Below are positions 6,787 to 12,682 of a stretch of 16,682 bases of DNA, piece after piece. Positions within the stretch are counted from its first letter, which is position 1; each line of letters opens with the position of its first letter. Where the stretch lies: positions 1 to 16,682 of the forward strand of contig CAMWWA010000010.1 in NCBI GenBank assembly GCA_947177825.1, written 5' to 3'. The stretch comes from an uncultured Clostridia bacterium. GTDB taxonomy: Bacteria; Bacillota; Clostridia; Christensenellales; Borkfalkiaceae. The notes below the pieces were generated by a model. It was not told the origin of the DNA. It saw only the letters and a program-made list of their open reading frames with translations, and did not search any database. The translations under genes and the position numbers were made by a program.

Positions 6787-7392
6787 ATGGCAAATTTTTT
6801 CGATAAGTACGAACTGTATACCGAGGGGGACAGTATATATTGCTATCCCGGGACGTACGTTTTAAAAAACAAGCTGGACTTGCGCGAATATCCGCAACTT
6901 AAAAAAGCCGAAACGGAGCTTGTGTCCGCGCGGCTTTTCGAGCAGGAAATAAATCCTGTAAAGGGTATTTTCGATAAGAAGCATCTGTACGCAATTCACA
7001 GATATCTTTTCCAGGATATCTACGACTTTGCGGGCAAGACCAGAAAGGAAGATATCTCCAAAGGCAACACCAAATTCTGCGTACATATGTACGTGGAAGA
7101 GCAGCTGTCACAGCTGTTTGAAAAAGTTAAAAGCATTAAAGCTGGAGAGAATTCCGACCGTCAGTCAAAGATAGCTTTTCTTGCCTATCTTATGGCGGAG
7201 CTGAATATCATTCACCCGTTCAGGGAGGGCAACGGCAGAGCAATCCGCGAGTTCATCCGTCAGTACGCTTTAAAGCTGGGGCTGGTCATAAACTGGGGCG
7301 CAATAGAGCGCGAAAAATTGCTGGAAGCAATGGTTGCAAGCGTGCTGGATATTACCGATTTGAAATCGTGCCTGAACGAAATGATAGCTTAA
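6787..7392 (+). CDS. Class I Fic/DOC-family AMP-transferase toxin
   Basis: Fic enzymes transfer AMP from ATP to a hydroxyl of a target protein. This 201-residue protein has the complete active motif HPFREGNGRAIR, with His143, acidic Glu147, Asn149, Arg151 and Arg154. The preceding YCYPGTYVLKNKL (19-30), NPVKGIFDKKHLYAIHRYLFQDIYDFAGKTR and ISKGNTKF follow the layout of bacterial FicT, VbhT and Bep Fic domains. I see no (S/T)xxxE(G/N) inhibitory helix within it at either end, as expected for class I, where inhibition comes from a separate antitoxin; the upstream gene supplies one. Known FicT toxins AMPylate GyrB and ParE; the target here is inferred only. There is 1 nt between the genes and no clear ribosome site, so translation is probably coupled to the antitoxin. 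Confidence 0.92.
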   Translation: MANFFDKYELYTEGDSIYCYPGTYVLKNKLDLREYPQLKKAETELVSARLFEQEINPVKGIFDKKHLYAIHRYLFQDIYDFAGKTRKEDISKGNTKFCVHMYVEEQLSQLFEKVKSIKAGENSDRQSKIAFLAYLMAELNIIHPFREGNGRAIREFIRQYALKLGLVINWGAIEREKLLEAMVASVLDITDLKSCLNEMIA

Positions 7393-7435
7393 ATATGACA
7401 GAATTGTCGTATTTACGCAAAATCTTGTAATAATT

Positions 7436-7469
7436 ACGTTAAAATCACAGCTTTTTAAAGATTTAACGT
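7436..7469. repeat. Inverted repeat adjoining the CvpA-like gene promoter
   Basis: ACGTTAAAATC (7436-7446) and GATTTAACGT (7460-7469) form an 8-bp stem plus 3 bp across a one-base bulge, ending just before the -35 box at 7470. There is no T-run typical of a terminator, so it may be an operator or a weak end for the fic transcript. Confidence 0.35.
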
Positions 7470-7497
7470 TTGAAAACGGGCCTATATATGGTATAAT
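7470..7497 (+). promoter_or_regulatory. Sigma-A promoter of the CvpA-like gene
   Basis: TTGAAA (7470-7475), a 16-nt spacer and TATAAT (7492-7497), with an extended -10 TG at 7489-7490. Confidence 0.7.
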
Positions 7498-7518
7498 TAA
7501 TACGGTTCGGAGGACTAA

Positions 7519-8082
7519 ATGCAAATAATCGATTGGATAGCCATAGGCGTCGTGCTGTTATCGCTTGTAATAGGTATGATGCTGGGCTTCGGCAAATTGC
7601 TTAAAATATTCACGGGCGGCATTGTCGGCATAATAATCTCGGTTATAGTAACCTACTTCTTTATAGGCGTGGTTGCAAGCTGGGGTTTCGTGCAGGCTAT
7701 TATGGGCAAGCTGCACACGGCAATGGTGAACGCCGAAAACGGCTTCGTCAATTTCCTAATAAAAATAGGCATAGAAAAGGTTATCCTTGCAGTTGCGCTG
7801 TTTATCGTCGTTCAGATATTGAGGGTACTCATTGTCAGGATAATAAAGAGCATCGTGGAAATCGAAAACCCCGTAATCAGGGCGTTCAACCGCATAGGCG
7901 GTATGATATTTATGCTCGCGGTTACGTGTATGGTGGTGCTGCTCGTTTTCCATATCATCGACCTGATAGGCGGCAGTACGGAAGAAAGCTTTAAAAATTA
8001 CCTGAGCGGAAGCGTGTTCAAAATCGACTGGGTGTTCGAACACAACCCCCTCAAATACATAGTAGCAAAAATCGGCGGATAA
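7519..8082 (+). CDS. CvpA-family integral membrane protein
   Basis: The 187-residue protein has four predicted membrane helices at about residues 5-25, 32-55, 85-108 and 124-150, with the small-residue N-terminus IDWIAIGVVLLSLVIGMMLGFGKLLKI typical of the CvpA/colicin V production family. Members are widespread; in Gram-negatives they affect colicin V export and envelope stress, and the molecular role in Firmicutes is unclear. A CGGAGG ribosome site (7508-7513) lies 5 nt before the ATG, and the gene has its own promoter. A strong hairpin follows. The assignment rests on length, topology and N-terminal pattern, not on a catalytic motif. Confidence 0.65.
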   Translation: MQIIDWIAIGVVLLSLVIGMMLGFGKLLKIFTGGIVGIIISVIVTYFFIGVVASWGFVQAIMGKLHTAMVNAENGFVNFLIKIGIEKVILAVALFIVVQILRVLIVRIIKSIVEIENPVIRAFNRIGGMIFMLAVTCMVVLLVFHIIDLIGGSTEESFKNYLSGSVFKIDWVFEHNPLKYIVAKIGG

Positions 8083-8100
8083 AATTCAACAAAATTCGAG

Positions 8101-8140
8101 TGCGGCAGACAACATTCAATCGTCTGCCGCATATATATTT
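8101..8140 (+). terminator. Strong hairpin between the CvpA-like gene and ylmC
   Basis: TGCGGCAGAC (8101-8110) pairs perfectly with GTCTGCCGCA (8122-8131) around an 11-nt loop, followed by TATATATTT rather than a clean T-run. It works as a moderate terminator for the upstream gene and ends only 11 nt before the next start codon. On the minus strand it is followed by CTCGAATTTTG, so it might also stop transcripts running on from the fumarase genes. Confidence 0.6.
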
Positions 8141-8142
8141 GT

Positions 8143-8505
8143 ATGGAATTTTTATTCAGTCAGTTAAAAAAGATGGACGTCGTATGCATAACGGACGGCA
8201 AAAATCTGGGCAAGGTGTGCGACCTCGCTTTCTATTTTCCCGAAAATCAGCTCAAGGGCTTATTCGTTACGGGCTGCAAGGGCTTCAAGTTCTCCAAGTC
8301 GGATATCTTTATTCCCATGCACGACGTCGTAAAGATAGGGGAGGACGTCGTTTTAGTCAAGCTGGGGCAGGATAAACCGCCCAAGAATCCGCCACCCGAC
8401 AAGTGTCCGCCGCCCAATAATTGCAGACCTCCCTGTCCGCCGCAGAACGGTCACCCGGGGTATCCGCCGCCTAATCCAAGGCGCAATTTCGACGACTACG
8501 AATAA
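8143..8505 (+). CDS. YlmC/YmxH-family PRC-barrel protein with Pro/Cys-rich tail
   Basis: Residues 1-75 form a PRC-barrel of the YlmC/YmxH sporulation-associated family: FSQLKKMDVVCITDGKNLGKVCDLAF, then a GLFVTG strand, IFIPMHDVVKIGEDVVLVKL. In Clostridia this gene usually lies directly downstream of sigG; here the toxin-antitoxin pair and the CvpA-like gene lie between. Family members are usually about 80-90 aa. This one continues with a tail (77-120) with 17 prolines and Cys88, Cys94 and Cys98 (e.g. NPPPDKCPPPNNCRPPCPP). I chose the ATG at 8143 from the family N-terminus; no Shine-Dalgarno precedes it and the hairpin ends 11 nt upstream. It converges on the fumarase beta gene with only 2 nt between stop codons. 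Molecular function is not established. Confidence 0.8.
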   Translation: MEFLFSQLKKMDVVCITDGKNLGKVCDLAFYFPENQLKGLFVTGCKGFKFSKSDIFIPMHDVVKIGEDVVLVKLGQDKPPKNPPPDKCPPPNNCRPPCPPQNGHPGYPPPNPRRNFDDYE

Positions 8506-8507
8506 AC

Positions 8508-9026
8508 TTAATAAATCGTATTTCCCTCGCAGTCGGTGGCAACCACTGCGGGGAAATTTTGCACTTCAAGCTTTCTCACCGCTTCGGACAACAGCTCGGG
8601 GAATGCTATAAGCTCGCTCTTTTTAATTGCCTTGCCGTAGGTTGCGCCCGCGCCGCCGATTGCTGCAAAGTAAACGCCCGTGTTGCGCACCAGCGCCTTT
8701 GTAACTTCGGCGCTCATTTCGCCCTTGCCAATCATTCCGCCCAGCCCGTTGTCCAGCAAAAGGGGCGCATAGGCGTCCATACGCGCGGAGGTGGTGGGAC
8801 CGCAGCTGCCGCTTGCATAGCCGGGCTTTGCAGGGCAGGGACCTGCGTAATAAATAAACGCGCCGTTCATATCGAATGGCAGCTTTTCGCCCCTTTCAAT
8901 CATCTCCTTAAGCCGCTTGTGCGCACAGTCGCGCGCGGTGTAAATGGTTCCCGAAATAAGCACGCTGTCCCCGGCGTGCAGTTTTTTTATCTGCTCTTTA
9001 TCAATTGGTAAATTCAGCTCAATCAT
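8508..9026 (-). CDS. Class I fumarate hydratase, beta subunit
   Basis: The 172-residue protein corresponds to the C-terminal swivelling domain of class I (Fe-S) fumarases and L-tartrate dehydratases. It shows SGTIYTARDCAHKRLKEM (residues 26-43), the phosphate-loop-like GPCPAKPGYASGSCGPTTSARMD, then GLGGMIGKGEMS and AAIGGAGATYGKAIK. Together with the alpha subunit it interconverts fumarate and malate. The ATG at 9026 is 2 nt past the alpha stop codon and is preceded by GGAAGGAA, about 11 nt upstream inside the end of alpha; this start gives the family N-terminus (MIELNLPI). Tartrate dehydratase is the alternative, though fumarase is the commoner role in Clostridia. Confidence 0.9.
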   Translation of the reverse strand: MIELNLPIDKEQIKKLHAGDSVLISGTIYTARDCAHKRLKEMIERGEKLPFDMNGAFIYYAGPCPAKPGYASGSCGPTTSARMDAYAPLLLDNGLGGMIGKGEMSAEVTKALVRNTGVYFAAIGGAGATYGKAIKKSELIAFPELLSEAVRKLEVQNFPAVVATDCEGNTIY

Positions 9027-9028
9027 CT

Positions 9029-9868
9029 TTAAATAACTTCCTTCCGGCAACGCACGCAATGGCACTGGATATTAACGGCTACGGGCAGCCCCGCAATGTG
9101 TGTGTAAGCCCATTCGCAGCTCACGCCTATCGCGGTCGTCTTTCCGTGAAAGCCCTGGCAGCCTATGTTCAGAGCGTTGATTTTTTCAAGCGCAATCCTT
9201 TCGATTTCGGCAATGTCCGCCCTGTCGCTGTGGGAGCCGACCTCGCGCGTAAGCGCCTTTTTTGCAAGGTAGGCGCAGGTATCGAAGCTGCCGCCTATTC
9301 CCACGCCGACGTAGACGGGAGGGCAGGGGCGCGAGCCCGCGTTCTTAACCGTGTTCACAATGGCGTCTATAATGCCGTCCACGCCCTGCGCAGGTTTCAG
9401 CATATACATAGCGCTCATATTCTCGCTGCCGAAGCCCTTGGGCAGAAAGGTTATTTTCACCTGTTCGCCTGCGCATACGTGAGTATGAATTGCCGCAGGG
9501 GTGTTGTCGCCCGTGTTCTCTCTGGTTACGGGGTCGCAAATGGACTTACGAAAATAGCCGTCCGCATACGCTTTGCGCACCGCGCCGTTAACGGCGTCTT
9601 CCAAGGGGGCACCGTCAAGGAAAACGTCCTGACCTATTTCCAGAATGACCACAGCCATACCCGTGTCCTGGCAGACGGGCAAGCCGTCGCTTTCGGCGGT
9701 TTTGCAGTTGTCGATAAGCGTTTCTAAGGCAAATTTAGCCGCTCCGTCGTCCTCGCCGTCCGCCGCGTCTTTAAGCGCGCGCTTGCACTCGGGCGTAAGG
9801 CTTACGCAGGCGGCAAGCGCCATTTTGTAAATTTTGTCCGCAATTTCTTTGGTGTCTATTTTTCTCAT
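9029..9868 (-). CDS. Class I fumarate hydratase, alpha subunit (4Fe-4S)
   Basis: The 279-residue catalytic subunit holds an oxygen-sensitive 4Fe-4S cluster that binds the substrate. The three expected ligands are visible: Cys66 in GLPVCQDTG, Cys182 in SRPCPPVYVGVGIGG and Cys269 in NIQCHCVR. Other family landmarks are RENTGDNTPAAIHT, FLPKGFGSENMSAM and GFHGKTTAIGV. Such enzymes suit strict anaerobes. Beta follows after 2 nt. There is no good ribosome site before the ATG at 9868, and the best promoter (TTTACT, 17 nt, TAAAAT) ends 6 nt before it, suggesting a leaderless mRNA. The class I family also includes tartrate dehydratases, which motif reading alone cannot separate. Confidence 0.92.
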   Translation of the reverse strand: MRKIDTKEIADKIYKMALAACVSLTPECKRALKDAADGEDDGAAKFALETLIDNCKTAESDGLPVCQDTGMAVVILEIGQDVFLDGAPLEDAVNGAVRKAYADGYFRKSICDPVTRENTGDNTPAAIHTHVCAGEQVKITFLPKGFGSENMSAMYMLKPAQGVDGIIDAIVNTVKNAGSRPCPPVYVGVGIGGSFDTCAYLAKKALTREVGSHSDRADIAEIERIALEKINALNIGCQGFHGKTTAIGVSCEWAYTHIAGLPVAVNIQCHCVRCRKEVI

Positions 9869-9874
9869 ACCGCA

Positions 9875-9903
9875 ATTTTAATATATTTTAATCCAAAAGT
9901 AAA
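9875..9903 (-). promoter_or_regulatory. Promoter of the fumarase genes, apparently leaderless
   Basis: On the minus strand, TTTACT (9903-9898), a 17-nt spacer and TAAAAT (9880-9875) precede the ATG at 9868 by 6 nt, putting the predicted transcript start at the start codon. A second -10-like TATATT lies a few bases upstream and would give a leader of about 5 nt. Confidence 0.5.
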
Positions 9904-9919
9904 ACGATTTTCGTTTACT
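9898..9919. repeat. Inverted repeat spanning both -35 boxes of a divergent promoter pair
   Basis: AGTAAAACGA and TCGTTTACT are inverted copies (one extra A in the left arm) around TTT. The outer ends of the palindrome are exactly the TTTACT -35 boxes of the fumarase and CPBP promoters, so one bound protein could affect both. Confidence 0.55.
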
Positions 9920-9943
9920 TTACGGGCGGTAATAATGTATAAT
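9914..9943 (+). promoter_or_regulatory. Promoter of the CPBP-rlmH-M14-tadA operon, apparently leaderless
   Basis: TTTACT (9914-9919), an 18-nt spacer and TATAAT (9938-9943). The start codon at 9951 is 7 nt after the -10 box, so transcription should begin at or one base before it. No Shine-Dalgarno is present. Confidence 0.6.
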
Positions 9944-9950
9944 CGTTTAT

Positions 9951-10892
9951 ATGGAAAACGGCGAATTCACAAACAACGGCGAATACGGACAATTCCGCAG
10001 ACAACTTCCCCTGGGCGCAAAGGCGGGAGGACTGGCGTTTACCGCGGCGGTCACGTTCAACCTGCTTTTAAGCTTGTTCGCAGGCGTAATAATAGTAGTT
10101 TTCCAGCTTAAAGGAACCGAAGCGGAAAGCTATATTTCGCTGCTCACTTCGCCTATTGCAATCGCAATAGTTTTGACTCTCGCGCTGAAGGTTGTAAAGC
10201 AGCCCGCAAAAAAGCTTCTGCCCGTAAAAACCCACCCCAAATATTATTTAATCGGCATTTTGATAGTCTTAGGCGCGCTTTTCTCGCTTAGCCAGGTCAA
10301 CGAATATATAATACAGTTTTTTGAGCTTATGGGCTATCAGCGCAGGGCAAGCTTCGTGCCCGATGTTACGGGCTGGAAGGTCGTGCCCGTGCTCGTGGTC
10401 GTCGCGGTAATCCCCGCGTTTATGGAAGAAATTCTTTTCCGCGGCATAATTTTAAACAACGCGGAAGGGGAGCTTGGCACGGTGCGCGTGGTGCTTATTT
10501 CGGGCTTCTGCTTTTCTCTCTATCACGGCTCGGTGGAGCAGACGGTTTACCAGTTCATAATCGGCTGCCTGTTCGGCTTGCTGGCGGTGCGCTCGCGCTC
10601 GCTCGGTCCCGTAATTTTAACCCACTTTATCAACAACGCGCTCATTATAATTCTGCTTGCGTGCGGCGCCTACGACGAGGCCGGCGAGCTGATTATATCG
10701 GGCGGCGGTCTGATTGCGCTCTACGTGGTCAGCGCGGCAAGCTTAATCGGCGGCACGGTGTGGCTGTTCCTCGATAAAAAGCTTTTAAGGCCGTGCAAAC
10801 AGGGCGGCGTTCAAACCTTCTTTATATTCGCCGCAATCGGCATAGGCGTGCTTGCGATTCTTTGGATAGCGGGGTTGTTCGTCAATGGTTAA
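9951..10892 (+). CDS. CPBP-family intramembrane glutamic endopeptidase
   Basis: The 313-residue polytopic membrane protein has about eight hydrophobic helices and the three CPBP/Abi (Rce1-like) motifs: EEILFR (Glu159, Glu160, Arg164), FSLYH (Phe188 to His192) and HFINN (His225 to Asn229). These form the intramembrane glutamate protease site of the family, whose bacterial members act in protein maturation, signalling or bacteriocin immunity; the substrate is unknown here. The soluble N-terminus of about 25 residues is Asn/Gly-rich. It begins a probable four-gene operon: rlmH overlaps its end by 8 nt. The ATG at 9951 has no ribosome site and appears leaderless. Confidence 0.88.
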   Translation: MENGEFTNNGEYGQFRRQLPLGAKAGGLAFTAAVTFNLLLSLFAGVIIVVFQLKGTEAESYISLLTSPIAIAIVLTLALKVVKQPAKKLLPVKTHPKYYLIGILIVLGALFSLSQVNEYIIQFFELMGYQRRASFVPDVTGWKVVPVLVVVAVIPAFMEEILFRGIILNNAEGELGTVRVVLISGFCFSLYHGSVEQTVYQFIIGCLFGLLAVRSRSLGPVILTHFINNALIIILLACGAYDEAGELIISGGGLIALYVVSAASLIGGTVWLFLDKKLLRPCKQGGVQTFFIFAAIGIGVLAILWIAGLFVNG

Positions 10893-11322
10893 GGTCAATA
10901 TCGTGTGCGTGGGCAAGATTAAGGAAGATTATTTAAGAAGCGCCTGCGCGGAATATATAAAGCGCCTTTCGCGCTTCTGCAAGCTGGAAATAAAGGAGCT
11001 TGCTGAGGGCAGGTCTATAAAGGAAGAGGCTCCGTCAATTCTCAACAACGCAAAGGGCTATAAGATTGCGCTGTGCGTGGAGGGCGAAACGCTTTCCAGT
11101 CCCGCGCTTGCCGAACGCGTGAAAAAGCTGACCGACAGGGGAGAGGAAATAACCTTTATAATCGGCTCTTCATGCGGACTTGACGACTCGGTAAAAAGCG
11201 TCGCGGACTTGCGCCTTTCGTTTTCGCCCATGACCTTTCCGCACCAGCTTATGCGCGTAATACTTCTGGAACAGGTTTACCGCGCTTTTATGATAAACGC
11301 GGGCAGCGATTACCATAAATAA
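10885..11322 (+). CDS. rlmH: 23S rRNA (pseudouridine1915-N3)-methyltransferase RlmH
   Basis: RlmH is a SPOUT-fold enzyme that methylates pseudouridine 1915 in helix 69 of 23S rRNA using S-adenosylmethionine. Family landmarks: KVNIVCVGKIKEDYLRSACAEYIKRL at the N-terminus, ALCVEGETLSSPALAERV, then FIIGSSCGLDDSV, LSFSPMTFPHQLMRVILLEQVYRAF and the conserved C-terminal YHK. At 145 aa it is about 10-14 residues shorter than the usual ~159. The SAM-loop IGG pattern reads IGSSCG, a mild departure. Its ATG overlaps the end of the CPBP gene by 8 nt (ATGGTTAA), implying translational coupling. Confidence 0.95.
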   Translation: MVKVNIVCVGKIKEDYLRSACAEYIKRLSRFCKLEIKELAEGRSIKEEAPSILNNAKGYKIALCVEGETLSSPALAERVKKLTDRGEEITFIIGSSCGLDDSVKSVADLRLSFSPMTFPHQLMRVILLEQVYRAFMINAGSDYHK

Positions 11323-11349
11323 ATTACTCACCGCGGCATACAATATTGT

Positions 11350-12081
11350 GTGTTATACCGCGAAATTTCCAACTTCTACGCTTCCTACAAGGGCAAAAAG
11401 TGCGTCATCGGCTACACGCCGCAGGGCAGAAATATCTACGCCTTTCACGTCGGCAGCGACTATGGCAAACAGTTTATTGCCGTCTACGCCGTGCACGCGC
11501 GCGAGTTCATAACGGCGCGACTTGCAATCAAGCATATCAGGGAGGGCGTAAAGGGCGGCGGCTGGATAATTCCGCTGCTTAATCCCGACGGCGTTGCAAT
11601 CTGCGAGCGTAAGGACCCTATGTGGAAAGCCAACGCGCGCGGCGTAGACCTCAACTGTAATTTCGACGCGGACTGGGGCACGGGCAGGCTGAATACGCGT
11701 ATCCGCGGTTCGGAAAACTGCATAGGCGACTATCCGCTGTCGGAGTGCGAAAGCGCGGCGCTCGTGCGGTTTACGCTACGCGTAAAGCCATTCGTTACGC
11801 TCAGTTTCCACACCAAGGGCGGCGAAATTTACTGGGAATTTAACGGTGAGGGCGACGAGCGCGGCGCGCTGATAATCGCCGAACACACGGGCTATAAGGT
11901 CAAAAAAATAGTCGGCAGTGCGGGCGGCTACAAGGACTGGTGCATACAAAAGCTGGGCATACCCGCCTACACGGTGGAGTGCGGCGACGACAGCCTTTCA
12001 CACCCCATACAAAGGCTGCACTCTATAAGAGAGTGCTTCGGACTGCTAAAATATTTTACGGAACATTATGAAAGACGATAA
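11350..12081 (+). CDS. M14-family zinc peptidase, gamma-D-Glu-meso-Dap endopeptidase type
   Basis: The 243-residue protein is a bare M14 catalytic domain. The zinc site is His49 and Glu52 (HAREF) plus His154 (SFHTKGGEIYW), with general base Glu210 (YTVECGDD). HTKGGEIYW and NARGVDLNCNF resemble the ENP1/YqgT-like gamma-D-glutamyl-diaminopimelate peptidases that cut peptidoglycan stem peptides, rather than true carboxypeptidases. No signal peptide or LysM domain is visible, so it may act on cytoplasmic cell-wall fragments (inference). The start is uncertain: GTG at 11350 is the only usable codon before the domain, lacks a ribosome site, and is in the same frame as rlmH, 27 nt past its stop. tadA overlaps the end by 14 nt. 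Confidence 0.85.
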   Translation: MLYREISNFYASYKGKKCVIGYTPQGRNIYAFHVGSDYGKQFIAVYAVHAREFITARLAIKHIREGVKGGGWIIPLLNPDGVAICERKDPMWKANARGVDLNCNFDADWGTGRLNTRIRGSENCIGDYPLSECESAALVRFTLRVKPFVTLSFHTKGGEIYWEFNGEGDERGALIIAEHTGYKVKKIVGSAGGYKDWCIQKLGIPAYTVECGDDSLSHPIQRLHSIRECFGLLKYFTEHYERR

Positions 12082-12523
12082 ATTTATGAAAAGCGCCCTA
12101 AAGTGCGCGGAGGCGGCTTTAAAGGAGGGCGAGGTGCCCATCGGCGCGGTAGTCGTGTGCGACGGCAAGGTGATTGCGCGCGGACACAACCGCAGGACGA
12201 AGAGGCAGATAGCCACCGCCCACGCGGAAATCGAGGCGATTGAAAAGGCGTGCAAAAAACTTAAAAGCTGGCGTATTCCCGAGTGCGATTTATACGTGAC
12301 TTTGGAGCCCTGCCCCATGTGTATGGGTGCGGCTTTGAACGCGCGTATACGCAAAATTTATTTCGGCGCGTACGAGGATAAGGGGCGTTCGCTCACCAAC
12401 GACATTGCATCGGCAAATCTTTTAAACCACAAGATAGAAGTCGAGGGCGGAGTTATGGAAGAGGAGTGCCGCGGCATTCTTTCCCGTTTCTTTTCGGAAA
12501 TGCGAACGAGAGAAAAAAAGTGA
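12068..12523 (+). CDS. tadA: tRNA-specific adenosine-34 deaminase TadA
   Basis: TadA converts A34 to inosine in tRNA-Arg(ACG), allowing wobble decoding. The 151-residue protein has the zinc-dependent deaminase site: HAEIEAI (His52 ligand, Glu54 proton shuttle) and PCPMCMGA (Cys82, Cys85), with the family start KEGEVPIGAVVV. The ATG at 12068 overlaps the M14 gene by 14 nt and has a GGAA about 5 nt upstream; an in-frame ATG at 12086 is an alternative and would also keep the whole domain. It is the last gene of the operon that starts at 9951. Confidence 0.94.
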   Translation: MKDDKFMKSALKCAEAALKEGEVPIGAVVVCDGKVIARGHNRRTKRQIATAHAEIEAIEKACKKLKSWRIPECDLYVTLEPCPMCMGAALNARIRKIYFGAYEDKGRSLTNDIASANLLNHKIEVEGGVMEEECRGILSRFFSEMRTREKK

Positions 12524-12542
12524 AACTTTTCACTCAAAAGTT
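12524..12542 (+). repeat. Short AT-rich hairpin after tadA
   Basis: AACTTTT and AAAAGTT form a perfect 7-bp stem with loop CACTC just after the tadA stop codon. It is AT-rich and lacks a T-run, so it is at best a weak terminator. The rest of the 159-nt gap to prs holds only the prs promoter and leader. Confidence 0.3.
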
Positions 12543-12587
12543 ACTTTCTAACATTTTAAAACTCATAATTTTTTGTGGGCGTATCGT

Positions 12588-12616
12588 TTGACTTTAAACG
12601 AGCAACAAAGTAAAAT
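12588..12616 (+). promoter_or_regulatory. Sigma-A promoter of prs
   Basis: TTGACT (12588-12593), exactly 17 nt, then TAAAAT (12611-12616). The predicted leader is about 60 nt, with no obvious riboswitch-like structure. Confidence 0.65.
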
Positions 12617-12682
12617 TGAATATGTTGATAAGGCGGCAAAGCTTTATAAATTTATACAAAAGATTAGCGGAGGCAAAACCAA

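Noticed and set aside
9005-9727. Long plus-strand open frame (240 codons) across the fumarase alpha gene
   Set aside because: The minus strand encodes all three cluster cysteines and conserved motifs of fumarase; the plus frame has no family features.
12617-12682. Riboswitch or small RNA in the prs leader
   Set aside because: The leader is short and AT-rich with no conserved-looking stem or purine-riboswitch core that I can recognise.
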